Assembly: GCF_017094525.1 (NCBI RefSeq)
Contig: NZ_CP064788.1
Location: 2,527,030-2,591,029, forward strand
Reading direction: 5' to 3'
Origin: Halapricum desulfuricans
GTDB taxonomy: Archaea > Halobacteriota > Halobacteria > Halobacteriales > Haloarculaceae
Length of the DNA stretch: 64,000 nt
Shown: piece after piece, positions 36,573-44,689 of the stretch
Numbering within the stretch: position 1 is the first letter of the stretch
How the letters are laid out: each line of letters opens with the position of its first letter
Notes under the pieces: generated by a model
The model's input: the letters and a program-made list of their open reading frames with translations, nothing else
What the model was told of the DNA's origin: nothing
The model's database searches: none
Program-made: the position numbers and the translations under genes

Positions 36573-37796
36573 ATGAAGACGATCAAGGACAGCGTCCACG
36601 ACTACATCGAGGTCGAGGGCGTCGCCCGCGATCTGCTTGACAGCGCGGCCGTCCAGCGACTCCGCCACGTCAAGCAACTCGGGACCGTGACGCTGGTCTA
36701 TCCCTCCGCGAACCACACCCGATTCGAGCACTCGCTGGGGGTCTACCACCTCGCAAATCGCGCGCTCGATCACCTCGGTATCGAGGGCCAGCAGGCCGAA
36801 CGCGTCCGGGCGGCCGCGCTGTTGCACGACGTCGGCCACGGCCCCTACAGCCACAACATCGAGGAGTTGATCCACCGTCACACCGGCAAGTACCACGACG
36901 AGGTCCACGACCTGCTCGGGTCGGGCCGAGTCGCCCGGATTCTCACCGAGCACGGTCTCAATCCCGACCGGGTCGCGGACATGGTCGCCGGCGATGGGGA
37001 ACTCGGGCAACTGGTCTCGGGGGAACTCGACGTCGACCGGATGGACTACCTCGCGCGGGACGCCCACCACACCGGCGTCCCCTACGGGACGATCGACCAC
37101 GGGCGGCTCGTCCGGGAACTGCGGTTCGTCGACGGCGACCTCGTGCTCGCGGAAGGCAACGTCCAGACCGCCGAGAGCCTGCTGCTCGCCCGGGCGCTGA
37201 TGAACCCCGTCGTCTACGCTCATCACGTCGCCCGGATCGCCAAAGGGATGCTCCGGCGCGGGACCGAGCGCCTGCTCGCGGCGACGGACGTCACGCCCGA
37301 TCGGCTCCGACGGATGGACGACAAGGACCTGCTGGTCGCGCTGCGCTCGAACGACGCGACCGCGACCTACGGCGAGCGGCTGAGCTACCGCGACCTCTAC
37401 AAGCGCGCAGTCTGGGCCGAGATGGACGCCGTCCCCGACGAACTGCTGGACGCGCCCCACGGGACGGTCCGGGACCTGGAAGACGAGATCGCCGCGGACG
37501 CGGCCGTCGATCCCGAACACGTCATTCTGGACGTACCTGATCGACCCGAGATGACCGAAACCTCGAGTCGAGTGATCGTCGGCGGGCAGGTGCGACGGCT
37601 CGAAGACCAGTCGACGCTGGTGCAGGCGTTGCAGGCCGCCCAGCGCGACCAGTGGCGGCTCGGCGTGTACGCACCGGCCGACGTTCGGGAACGCGTCGGC
37701 GACGCCGCCGTGCGGGTGCTCGGACTCGATCTCGAAGAGCCGCTGGTCAGCGACGTTCGGCCGGGGATCCACGCGACCCTCGACGAATTTCAGTAG
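36573..37796 (+). CDS. HD-domain phosphohydrolase (dNTPase-like)
   Basis: 407 residues. Metal-binding HD motif: H53 in TRFEHSLGVYHLA, H85-D86 in ALLHDVGHGPYSH, and a late Asp in LDVDRMDYLARDAHHTG (about 153-169). This order is the SAMHD1/dGTPase-like HD family, which hydrolyses (deoxy)nucleotides or related phosphates. The first helix, MKTIKDSVHDYIEVEGVARD, is the segment duplicated as a remnant at 35103. The C-terminal 130 residues are less conserved. The ATG at 36573 is supported by the duplicated copy, which shares the same start and about 19 bases upstream. Confidence 0.87.
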   Translation: MKTIKDSVHDYIEVEGVARDLLDSAAVQRLRHVKQLGTVTLVYPSANHTRFEHSLGVYHLANRALDHLGIEGQQAERVRAAALLHDVGHGPYSHNIEELIHRHTGKYHDEVHDLLGSGRVARILTEHGLNPDRVADMVAGDGELGQLVSGELDVDRMDYLARDAHHTGVPYGTIDHGRLVRELRFVDGDLVLAEGNVQTAESLLLARALMNPVVYAHHVARIAKGMLRRGTERLLAATDVTPDRLRRMDDKDLLVALRSNDATATYGERLSYRDLYKRAVWAEMDAVPDELLDAPHGTVRDLEDEIAADAAVDPEHVILDVPDRPEMTETSSRVIVGGQVRRLEDQSTLVQALQAAQRDQWRLGVYAPADVRERVGDAAVRVLGLDLEEPLVSDVRPGIHATLDEFQ

Positions 37797-37828
37797 GGTT
37801 CAAACGTCACGACCGTCAACGACCGGGC

Positions 37829-38851
37829 ATGGAAATCGAAGGGACGATGCTCACGGGCCGGGCGTTCGAGCCGATCGAGGGCCGGGTGGTGATCGAGGAC
37901 GGGGAGATCACGACGGTCGAGGAGGCCGCCACCGACAGCGACGCGATCGTGCTGCCGGCCTTTGTCAACGCCCACACGCACATCGGCGATTCGATCGCCA
38001 AGGAGGCCGGTGCGGGGCTGTCGCTGGACGAACTCGTCGCGCCGCCGGACGGGCTGAAACACCGGCTGCTGCGACAGGCCTCCCGGGATGAGAAAGTCGA
38101 CGCGATGGCCCGCTCGCTGCAGTTCATGGAACAGTCGGGAACGGGCGCGTTCATCGAGTTCCGCGAGGGCGGCGTCGAGGGCGTCGAGACGCTCGAGGAC
38201 GCGCTCGAGGGGCTGGCCATCGAGAGTGTCGTCCTCGGCCGGGAGACGGTCGACGCGATGCACGCGAGCGACGGGTTCGGCGCGAGCGGGGCCCGGGACG
38301 GCGACTTCGACGCCGAACGGAACGCCGCCCGTCGAGCGGACAAACTCTTCGGGATCCACGCCGGCGAACGCGACAGCGCAGACATCAACCCCGCGATGGA
38401 CCTCGATCCGGACTTCCTCGTGCACATGGTCCACCCCGAGCCGCTGCACTACCAGCGCCTGGACGACGAGGCGACCCCGGTTGTCGTCTGTCCGCGCTCG
38501 AATCTCGTGACCGGCGTCGGCGTCCCGCCGATCCGCGAGTTGCTCGATCGGACGACCGTCGCGCTGGGGACCGACAACGTCTTTCTCAACAGCCCCTCGA
38601 TGTTCCGCGAGATGGAGTTCGCAAGCAAGCTCGCGGACGTCTCCGCCCGCGAGGTGCTCGGGATGGCGACCTGGGCCGGTGCCGACATCGCCGGGCTGAA
38701 CACCGGCGAAATCGCCGAGGGCAAGGACGCCCGTCTGCTCGTGCTCGACGGCGACTCGGACAACCTCGCCGGCGCACAGGACGTCGTTCGGGCCGTCGTC
38801 CGGCGAGCGGGTGTCGACGACGTGCGCGAGGTCGTCCTCGCTTCGGAATGA
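37829..38851 (+). CDS. Amidohydrolase-superfamily deaminase/hydrolase
   Basis: 340-residue metal-dependent TIM barrel. Metal ligands: H49 and H51 in NAHTHIGD, H177 in GIHAGE, H199/H202 in HMVHPEP, and D249 in LGTDN. The N-terminal GRVVIEDGEITTVE forms the small beta domain typical of the TRZ/cytosine-deaminase branch. It probably removes an amino or amide group from a heterocyclic substrate, which is not identifiable. The ATG at 37829 begins the beta domain; it lies 32 bases after the HD gene and may be cotranscribed. Confidence 0.82.
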   Translation: MEIEGTMLTGRAFEPIEGRVVIEDGEITTVEEAATDSDAIVLPAFVNAHTHIGDSIAKEAGAGLSLDELVAPPDGLKHRLLRQASRDEKVDAMARSLQFMEQSGTGAFIEFREGGVEGVETLEDALEGLAIESVVLGRETVDAMHASDGFGASGARDGDFDAERNAARRADKLFGIHAGERDSADINPAMDLDPDFLVHMVHPEPLHYQRLDDEATPVVVCPRSNLVTGVGVPPIRELLDRTTVALGTDNVFLNSPSMFREMEFASKLADVSAREVLGMATWAGADIAGLNTGEIAEGKDARLLVLDGDSDNLAGAQDVVRAVVRRAGVDDVREVVLASE

Positions 38852-38884
38852 GAGTCACACGCACGCTCGGCGCGTGACGGGCAG

Positions 38885-38893
38885 TTTTTAATC
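38885..38893 (+). promoter_or_regulatory. TATA box of hpt
   Basis: tttttaatc lies 21-29 bases before the ATG at 38914 in otherwise G+C-rich sequence. This spacing indicates a leaderless transcript. Confidence 0.5.
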
Positions 38894-38913
38894 TCCGGGG
38901 GAGTAGCGCCGGC

Positions 38914-39483
38914 ATGGACCGCCTCAGGCAGTCGATGCTCGACGCCCCGATCATCGAAAAGGACGGCTACCAGTACTTCGTCCACCCGATCAGCGACGGC
39001 GTCCCGATGCTCGAACCGGAACTGCTTCGCGAGATCGTCATCAAGATCATCCGTAAGGCGGAACTGGAAGACGTCGACAAGATCGTCACGCCTGCAGCGA
39101 TGGGGATCCACATCTCGACTGCGGTCTCGCTGATGACCGACATCCCCCTGGTCGTGATCCGCAAGCGCCAGTACGGGCTGGAGGGCGAGGTCTCGCTTCA
39201 GCAGGCCACCGGCTACTCCGAGAACGAGATGTACGTCAACGACGTCTACGAGGGCGACAAGGTGCTCGTGCTGGACGACGTGCTCTCGACCGGCGGGACG
39301 CTCGTCGGCATCACCGGTGCCCTCGAGGAGATCGGGGCCGAGATCGTCGACATCGTCGCCGTCATCAAGAAGGTCGGCGGCGAGAACAAGGTCGAGGACA
39401 CCGACTACGACGTCAAGACGCTGATCAACGTCGACGTCGTCGGCGGCGAAGTCGTCATCGAGGACCCGCAGGGCGACGGCTAG
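38914..39483 (+). CDS. hpt: Hypoxanthine/guanine phosphoribosyltransferase (archaeal Hpt)
   Basis: 189 residues. Type I PRTase with the PRPP-binding loop [12 protein letters not shown] (DDVLSTGGT at 121-129) and the PPi-loop region around [14 protein letters not shown]. It salvages purine bases with PRPP to form IMP or GMP. The N terminus [25 protein letters not shown] is typical of the archaeal Hpt group, which is related in sequence to bacterial APRT; adenine specificity cannot be fully excluded. Leaderless promoter upstream. Convergent with gatD (46-base gap). Confidence 0.88.
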   Translation: MDRLRQSMLDAPIIEKDGYQYFVHPISDGVPMLEPELLREIVIKIIRKAELEDVDKIVTPAAMGIHISTAVSLMTDIPLVVIRKRQYGLEGEVSLQQATGYSENEMYVNDVYEGDKVLVLDDVLSTGGTLVGITGALEEIGAEIVDIVAVIKKVGGENKVEDTDYDVKTLINVDVVGGEVVIEDPQGDG

Positions 39484-39529
39484 AAAGTACGGGAACGCCG
39501 GTTTTCGCGGACGTTTCGTCGCGGAACCT

Positions 39530-40774
39530 CTACGTCCAGGGGACGGACCGGTCCTGGATCTCGCCGGCGAGCTCGGTCCCCATCGTCTCCTCAACATCGG
39601 CGGCGTTCACGAGCGCCCACATGAGTTTGACCTTCGCCGTGCCGGGCAGCATGTCTTCGCCCTCGATCACGCCGGCGTCGAGCAGATCGCGGCCCGTGTC
39701 GTAGACCCGATCGCAGACCCGACCTTCCAGACACTGACTTGTCATGACGACGTGTGTCCCGTCGTCGGTGAGGTCGTCGACGTGCTCGATCCAGTCCGTG
39801 TTGACGTGGCCGAGGCCGGTCCCCTCGAGAACGATTCCGGCCTTGTCGTCGTAGGCCTCGAGCACGGCCGGGTCGGTCCCGGGCGTGAACTTCACGAGTT
39901 CGACCTCGGTTTCGAGATCGGCGCGCAACTCGAGGTCGGCCTCGCCGCGCTCGCGGTACTCGCGGCGCAACGACACTTCCCGATCCTCGTAGCCGACCTC
40001 GCCGAGCGGTTCCGCGCCGACGGTCTCGAAGGCGTCCCTGCGAGAGGTGTGGTTCTTGCGGGCACGCGTCCCGCGATGGAGCGCACAGACCTCGTCGGAG
40101 CTGTCGGCGTGCATACAGATCATGACCTCCGCGGCGTCGCTTTTGGCGGCCTCGACCGAGCAGACGGCGTTCATCACGTTGTCCGAAGACGGGCGGTCGG
40201 CCGAGCGCTGGCTACCGGTGAAGACGATCGGGACTGGCGTCTCCAGCATGAACGCCATCGCGCTCGCGGAGAACTGCATCGTGTCGGTGCCGTGCATGAC
40301 GACGACGCCGTCCGCGCCGGCCTCGATCTCCTCGTAGATCGCCTCCGCGAGGTCCTGCCAGACGTCGGGAGTCATGTTCTCTGAGAGGATGTTCGCCACG
40401 ACGCGCCCGCGGTAGTTGGCCAGTCCGGCGAGTTCGGGGACCGCCCGCAGCACGTCCTCGGCGTCGAACTGTGCGGTCACCGCACCCGTCCGGTAATCGA
40501 CCGTCGAGGCGATCGTCCCGCCGGTCGAGATCAGCGCTACCGTCGGCAGGTCCTCCTCGAAGGTGATCTCCGATTCGCCCTCGTCGGCCTGTGCGTCCTC
40601 GATGTCGTAGACGTCCGCCTCGTGAACGTCGACGTCGGCGGCGTCGCGGTCGACGCCGACGTTGTAGCCGCTGTCGAGTTTGATCGCGAGATGCTCGTCA
40701 GTCGAGGACGGCAACAACACCCCGTCGAAGGACTGCTCGCCGCGGTCGACGTGAACCCGGTCGCCTGGTTGCAT
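39530..40774 (-). CDS. gatD: Glutamyl-tRNA(Gln) amidotransferase subunit D
   Basis: 414 residues. The archaeal glutaminase subunit that supplies ammonia to GatE for conversion of Glu-tRNA(Gln) to Gln-tRNA(Gln). An N-terminal beta-barrel domain (1-75) is followed by the asparaginase-like domain with ALISTGGTIAS (T84, T87), VVMHGTDTMQFSA, and FTGSQRSADRPSSDN. All asparaginase catalytic motifs are visible. gatE is not in this window, but gatB of the parallel GatCAB pathway is at 52.0 kb. ATG at 40774; divergent from the membrane protein at 40894. Confidence 0.95.
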   Translation of the reverse strand: MQPGDRVHVDRGEQSFDGVLLPSSTDEHLAIKLDSGYNVGVDRDAADVDVHEADVYDIEDAQADEGESEITFEEDLPTVALISTGGTIASTVDYRTGAVTAQFDAEDVLRAVPELAGLANYRGRVVANILSENMTPDVWQDLAEAIYEEIEAGADGVVVMHGTDTMQFSASAMAFMLETPVPIVFTGSQRSADRPSSDNVMNAVCSVEAAKSDAAEVMICMHADSSDEVCALHRGTRARKNHTSRRDAFETVGAEPLGEVGYEDREVSLRREYRERGEADLELRADLETEVELVKFTPGTDPAVLEAYDDKAGIVLEGTGLGHVNTDWIEHVDDLTDDGTHVVMTSQCLEGRVCDRVYDTGRDLLDAGVIEGEDMLPGTAKVKLMWALVNAADVEETMGTELAGEIQDRSVPWT

Positions 40775-40893
40775 GGATCGGGATACCGCTCGCGCCGACT
40801 TGAAACCATCTCTTGGCGACGGACGCGCCGACCGATGGGTGACGACGCTGCGGAGAGCGAATCCATATCAACCTGGCACACCTATCGAGCGGT

Positions 40894-41391
40894 ATGGCCG
40901 AGCGTACCGACCAGTTGAGCCGCGACGACGAGGTCGGTGACGTCGATCTCGACGCGATCATGAACGAACAGGCGGACACCACGGACGAATCAGACACCAG
41001 TGGCGGGATTCGAGGGCGCATCGGACGTCGCGTCGGGAGTGTCTTCTCGATCAGGACGTTCGGGCTCGCGCTCGTGTTGACGATCGGGCTGGCGTTCGTC
41101 GTCAGTGCGGTCGTCCCGTTCGTTCCCGACAACCTCACCGGGCTGGTCGGGGTTTTCCTCGGCGGTGGTGCGATCGGGCTCGCGTCCGATGCCCGCCGGT
41201 ATCTCGAAGTCGGTGCGGCGGCACTGATGGCCGGCGCACTGACCGTCCTGCTCAGCAACTTCACGATCGCGGTGTTCGGGCCGGGCGTCCCGCTCGTGGC
41301 GCTCGGTGCCGGATCGAGCGGCGTCGCCGGCCTCCTCGGCCACTACGTCGGTCGCGATCTCAGAGCGGGCCTGACCCGCGAGATCGAATAG
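40894..41391 (+). CDS. Haloarchaeal membrane protein, function unknown
   Basis: 165 residues. An acidic cytoplasmic N terminus of about 45 residues (DEVGDVDLDAIMNEQADTTDES) is followed by about four hydrophobic stretches (TFGLALVLTIGLAFVVSAVVPF; GLVGVFLGGGAIGLAS; YLEVGAAALMAGALTVLLSNF; VALGAGSSGVAGLLGHYVG). No family recognised. The start is supported by ccatatcaac about 27 bases upstream. Convergent with the ArsR-type regulator (10-base gap), an arrangement that would allow transcript overlap. Confidence 0.65.
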   Translation: MAERTDQLSRDDEVGDVDLDAIMNEQADTTDESDTSGGIRGRIGRRVGSVFSIRTFGLALVLTIGLAFVVSAVVPFVPDNLTGLVGVFLGGGAIGLASDARRYLEVGAAALMAGALTVLLSNFTIAVFGPGVPLVALGAGSSGVAGLLGHYVGRDLRAGLTREIE

Positions 41392-41401
41392 CGGTCGACG
41401 C

Positions 41402-42055
41402 CTACCGCTCGACGAGTCGCCACCGATCGCCGTCGCGTTCGACGACGGTCTGTGTCTCAAGGACTCTCAGTATCTCGACGACAAGTCCCGGCGGTGCATC
41501 GACCTGACGGCTCAACCGTCGTGGCGTCGCCGCCCCGTCGGTCAGCGCGAGCAATATTTCGACGACCAGCCTGTCGTCGCCGCCGTCGATCCGCTCGCCG
41601 AGTTCCTCCATGACGTCCGTCAGGCGACCCTGAACCCACCGCTGGGCGAGTGACAGCTCGTTTCGCAACCGTTCGAGTTCGCGCAGATCGGTCACGAGTT
41701 CGTCCAGGTCTCCCCCGTCGTTGGGCTCGATATCGACCGACAGGTGCTGACAGGAATCCAGATCGAGCCCCGAGCTCGCCGGGTACGCGCTCTTGGCCCC
41801 GTACTCGTACGGCGAGACGGACACTTCGAGCCGAAATCCCTGTGGGATATAGAAGTACTTGCGGCGCTGCTCGTCGACGCGACTTTCGATGAGTCCGGCC
41901 GATTCGAGCTTTCGGAGGTGATCGATGACTGCTTTCGGACTGACCCCGATGTATTCGCTGATCTCCGTCACGTAGCACGGTTTGCGCGCGAGCAGTCTGA
42001 GGATGCGCCGCCGGTTCGCGTTCCCGAGGAGATCGAGCAGTTCGGCGGAGTCCAT
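41402..42055 (-). CDS. ArsR-like winged-helix transcriptional regulator
   Basis: 217 residues. The N-terminal winged helix (about 1-75), LLDLLGNANRRRILRLLARKPCYVTEISEYIGVSPKAVIDHLRKLESAGLIES, is ArsR-type; the recognition helix is VSPKAVIDHLRKL. After a linker with REQ-like residues, a second helix-turn-helix-like region near the C terminus (LVVEILLALTDGAATPRRLSRQVDAPPGLVVEILRVLE) suggests two DNA-binding modules. No metal-binding Cys motif is visible, so metal sensing is unlikely. It has a clear TATA box. Haloarchaeal proteins of this kind often sit beside small membrane proteins. Confidence 0.8.
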   Translation of the reverse strand: MDSAELLDLLGNANRRRILRLLARKPCYVTEISEYIGVSPKAVIDHLRKLESAGLIESRVDEQRRKYFYIPQGFRLEVSVSPYEYGAKSAYPASSGLDLDSCQHLSVDIEPNDGGDLDELVTDLRELERLRNELSLAQRWVQGRLTDVMEELGERIDGGDDRLVVEILLALTDGAATPRRLSRQVDAPPGLVVEILRVLETQTVVERDGDRWRLVER

Positions 42056-42078
42056 TCACCTGATGTAACTAGTTCTTC

Positions 42079-42088
42079 TATAAAAGCC
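42079..42088 (-). promoter_or_regulatory. TATA box of the ArsR-type regulator
   Basis: On the reverse strand cttttatag lies 24-33 bases before the ATG at 42055, preceded by a purine-rich ggagaaag that resembles a BRE. The spacing indicates a leaderless transcript. Confidence 0.6.
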
Positions 42089-42169
42089 TTTCTCCAAAGT
42101 CCGCCGGCTGGATTCTCTCGCTGTGCAGAGAGAGACCGGCTAGCGGTCGTCGGGTCGGTACCGCTGGAC

Positions 42170-42258
42170 GTGCCGGAGCCGTACTTCGGATGGGCGATTT
42201 CGCTGTACTGCACGGCACTCGGAGTCGCGTTGACAATCATCGTCTCCCTGCGGATGGC
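42170..42258 (+). pseudogene. Possible fragment of a small membrane-protein gene
   Basis: In the + frame from the GTG at 42170 the sequence reads VPEPYFGWAISLYCTALGVA followed by LTIIVSLRM, a plausible membrane helix. The frame then enters the 80-bp element at 42261 and continues as unrelated residues. Small membrane proteins often flank ArsR-like regulators in haloarchaea, so this may be the start of a gene interrupted by the element. The evidence is composition and position only. Confidence 0.3.
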
Positions 42259-42260
42259 TG

Positions 42261-42340
42261 ATACTGCCGGCTGTAACAAACTGAAGGAATTCGCCACCCC
42301 AGGGTGGCGAATATCTTTACGAACGTACAGCCGGCAGTAT
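42261..42340. repeat. 80-bp double-palindrome element, copy A2
   Basis: Same length and layout as copy A1 at 36435, differing at two positions: the first base of the right inner arm (A instead of G) and the first base of the right outer arm (G instead of T). Both changes fall at the inner tips of stems, so the hairpins stay intact. It lies between the divergent ArsR-type regulator and the lipoprotein gene. No target-site duplication longer than one base is visible. Confidence 0.85.
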
Positions 42341-42412
42341 GACGTGGATTGGTCCCAAGCATCTGTCGAGGCGAATATTCATATATCAAACCGGGAAAAG
42401 CGCCGGGTGGAG

Positions 42413-42769
42413 ATGCGACTCCAGACGAAACGAACGATTGGAATCGTCGCAGCACTGGTCGTCCTCTCCGCGTTTGCGGGCTGCTCTGCGCTCGGTGGGG
42501 GCAGTTCGGACACGTGTGGTCCGGGGGACACGAAAATCGAAGACGTCGAAACCGGCGACGGAGAAGTGTCGCTCACGGGCGAAGTCACGAACGCGTCGGA
42601 AGACGGGGCGTTCAACATCGACGATGGGACCGGCACAGCGTTCGTGATGGCCGCTGCAGAGGACATCGAGGAAGGGGACTGTGTCACCGTCGAAGGCTCC
42701 GTCGTGCAGAGTCCGCTGGACGAAGGCGCGGACGTCTTCATCCAGGGCAAAAACATCACTGCAGCGTAG
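42413..42769 (+). CDS. Small haloarchaeal lipoprotein with OB-like domain
   Basis: 118 residues. The N-terminal signal MRLQTKRTIGIVAALVVLSA ends in a lipobox FAGC with C24 as the lipid-anchored residue. The mature protein is very acidic and contains VSLTGEVTNASEDGAFNIDDGTGTAFVMA and CVTVEGSVVQS, which resembles the beta strands of an OB-fold domain. It is probably anchored on the outer face of the membrane; function unknown. A TATA-like ttcatatatcaaa at about 42378-42390 gives a nearly leaderless start at 42413. The 80-bp element ends 72 bases upstream. Confidence 0.75.
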   Translation: MRLQTKRTIGIVAALVVLSAFAGCSALGGGSSDTCGPGDTKIEDVETGDGEVSLTGEVTNASEDGAFNIDDGTGTAFVMAAAEDIEEGDCVTVEGSVVQSPLDEGADVFIQGKNITAA

Positions 42770-42827
42770 GCCTGGCGCGTCACGGCGTTTCCGATGGCTC
42801 GATACAGGCCGATCAGATCCGTTGCGA

Positions 42828-44537
42828 TCACTCGGCTCGCCGTGCGACCGCGAACTTCGAGAGGTCGCCGGCCGTGATCTCTTCGACGCTGTCATAGGGG
42901 CGATCGACGACAATGTTGCCGGCGCGCTGACGACCTAACCCCGGCAGCGCCTGGAGTTCGTCCATCGACGCCGAGTTCACGTCCAGCGGGTGCGGCACGC
43001 CAGTCACCGAGCGGTAGCCGTGGTCGGTCACCGCGACGTCGATTGTCGCGCCGAGCTGGCGCTCGCCGGGAACCGCGACCAGCAGGGGATAGGTGCCCAG
43101 TTGCCGACCGAAGGTCTTGCCGTCCTGGTGGTATTCGAGGTGCACGTCCTCGAGGACCGTCCCCGGCGGCGCGAGACGCTGTAACATCGGGTTGTCGATC
43201 TCCTCGCGGACCTCCCGCTTGTACTGTTTGAACAGCTGCTTGTGATCGGCGGCGATCTCGGCGCCGGTGTCGGCCATCTCCGTCCCCTCGAAGGCCATGA
43301 CCTGTCGGATGTTGACCCGCCGGAGCAACAGCCCCTCGTCGTAGACGCGCCGGAGGAACCGCTTGTTGTGCTCGAAGGTCTCCTCGCGTTCGCCCTTGAG
43401 CCCGTGGACGAGGTTGATGCCCGGCAACAGCTTCGGCAGGCGCGGCGCGGCCTCCGCACCGAAGGTAGGCGCGTCGTCGGCGTCTTCACCAGGTCGCCAC
43501 CCCGCTTCCTCGTTGACGATCCGGACGGCCTCCAGACACTCCTCGGCGGTGACGTTGAGGTTGTTGTCGCTCTGGACCTGCGGGTCCGCGGACTCGAGTC
43601 CGAACGCCGCCGTGTCCCCGGGCGTGTTGTGCTCGGCGATGATCCGGATCCCCTCGCGGGCCTTTTCCGGCCACTTGACGATCGTAATCGGGTTCATGTT
43701 GTCCAGATGCAGCGTCTCCAGATCCGGGGCGACTTCGCGAATGCCCCGATAGAGCGACCGGAGCGCGTCGGGATTCGGTTTCTCGCCGTCGCCGCCGTAG
43801 GCCAGGATGTCGGCCTGCCGGCCGAGCCGGAAGTGTCCGACGCCGTGCTCGGAGAGGGCATCGACCTCATCGACGACGCTCTCGGGCGGCCGGAAGTCGG
43901 GGTCGCCGTACAGCGGCTCGGTACAGAACGAACACCGGTATGGACAGCCACGAGAGGTCTCCAGTTCGGCGAGCAGATAATCGGGGTGGTTGGGATGCTG
44001 TTCGACGATGAAAGCCCCCTGTTGCGCCCATCTGGTCTCCTCGGGGACGCTGCGATAGCGGGGTTCGAACCCCTCCAGTCCGTTCTCGACGAGATCGAAG
44101 ACCGCGGCCTCGACGTCCGCGCCGGCGACGAAATCGAAATCGAGATCCTCGCGGCTGGTCTCGCTCGCGCCGACGTTCTCCTCGCCGACGCCGAACCTGA
44201 TCGGACCGCCCATGATCGACGTGCCCTCGGCCGTCCAGGCGATCTTCCGGACCTCGTCCGGCTCGGCGGGCGTCCCGCCGACGTAGTTGCCGGGGACGGT
44301 CATCCCGCCGACGTAGACGGTCAGGTCGGCGTCGGCGACCGCCCCCCAGCGGCTGTTCTCCTCGCGTAACGCGTCGATGGTGTGGTAGGTGATTCGCTCG
44401 CGAGGGACGCCGGCGTCGACCAGCGCGCCGGCGACGTACCGCGGGTAGGTAGAGATGTATGGCGGCACGCCGAAATGGGCGGGCTCGTCGACGTAGCCGT
44501 CGACGATGGTCACCTCGAGCGCAGCGGGATCAGTCAT
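42828..44537 (-). CDS. Radical SAM enzyme with C-terminal helix-hairpin-helix (COG1031 type)
   Basis: 569 residues. The N-terminal part (1-150) looks like a B12-binding-like Rossmann region. The radical SAM core has GCPYRCSFC with C198, C202 and C205 for the 4Fe-4S cluster, and later NLVHGLKGEREETF and MAFEGTEM. The C terminus has a TRAM-like region followed by a helix-hairpin-helix (LNSASMDELQALPGLGRQRAGNIVVDRPYDSVEEI). The layout matches an uncharacterised archaeal radical SAM family; the HhH suggests nucleic-acid binding. Substrate unknown. Convergent with the lipoprotein gene. Confidence 0.85.
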   Translation of the reverse strand: MTDPAALEVTIVDGYVDEPAHFGVPPYISTYPRYVAGALVDAGVPRERITYHTIDALREENSRWGAVADADLTVYVGGMTVPGNYVGGTPAEPDEVRKIAWTAEGTSIMGGPIRFGVGEENVGASETSREDLDFDFVAGADVEAAVFDLVENGLEGFEPRYRSVPEETRWAQQGAFIVEQHPNHPDYLLAELETSRGCPYRCSFCTEPLYGDPDFRPPESVVDEVDALSEHGVGHFRLGRQADILAYGGDGEKPNPDALRSLYRGIREVAPDLETLHLDNMNPITIVKWPEKAREGIRIIAEHNTPGDTAAFGLESADPQVQSDNNLNVTAEECLEAVRIVNEEAGWRPGEDADDAPTFGAEAAPRLPKLLPGINLVHGLKGEREETFEHNKRFLRRVYDEGLLLRRVNIRQVMAFEGTEMADTGAEIAADHKQLFKQYKREVREEIDNPMLQRLAPPGTVLEDVHLEYHQDGKTFGRQLGTYPLLVAVPGERQLGATIDVAVTDHGYRSVTGVPHPLDVNSASMDELQALPGLGRQRAGNIVVDRPYDSVEEITAGDLSKFAVARRAE

Positions 44538-44689
44538 TACCTGCGGTTCGGGCTCGACGATGAAAACGGTGTCTCATAGTGCCCGTTACAGGTCTGTTCG
44601 GGATCGACTGCACGATGTAGTACGGTCGTGCCGGTGAATCGTCACAACGGTCACTATCGCTCGATCTCTCGCGGATTCACGCTCGTCGA

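Noticed and set aside
41744-42412. Long + frame running from the ArsR-type gene through the 80-bp element into the lipoprotein
   Set aside because: The first half is the antisense of the regulator gene and has no start signal; the real gene begins at the ATG at 42413 after a TATA box. Only the short membrane-like stretch at 42170 was kept as a tentative fragment.
44060-44073. GGGGTTCGAACCCC resembles a tRNA T-arm
   Set aside because: It lies in frame inside the radical SAM gene (residues GLEGFEP on the reverse strand), and no acceptor, D or anticodon arms surround it.
44610-44631. Inverted repeat GCACGA...TCGTGC between the AAA and radical SAM genes
   Set aside because: Only 6-base arms with a 10-base spacer and no T tract; such repeats are expected by chance in G+C-rich DNA.
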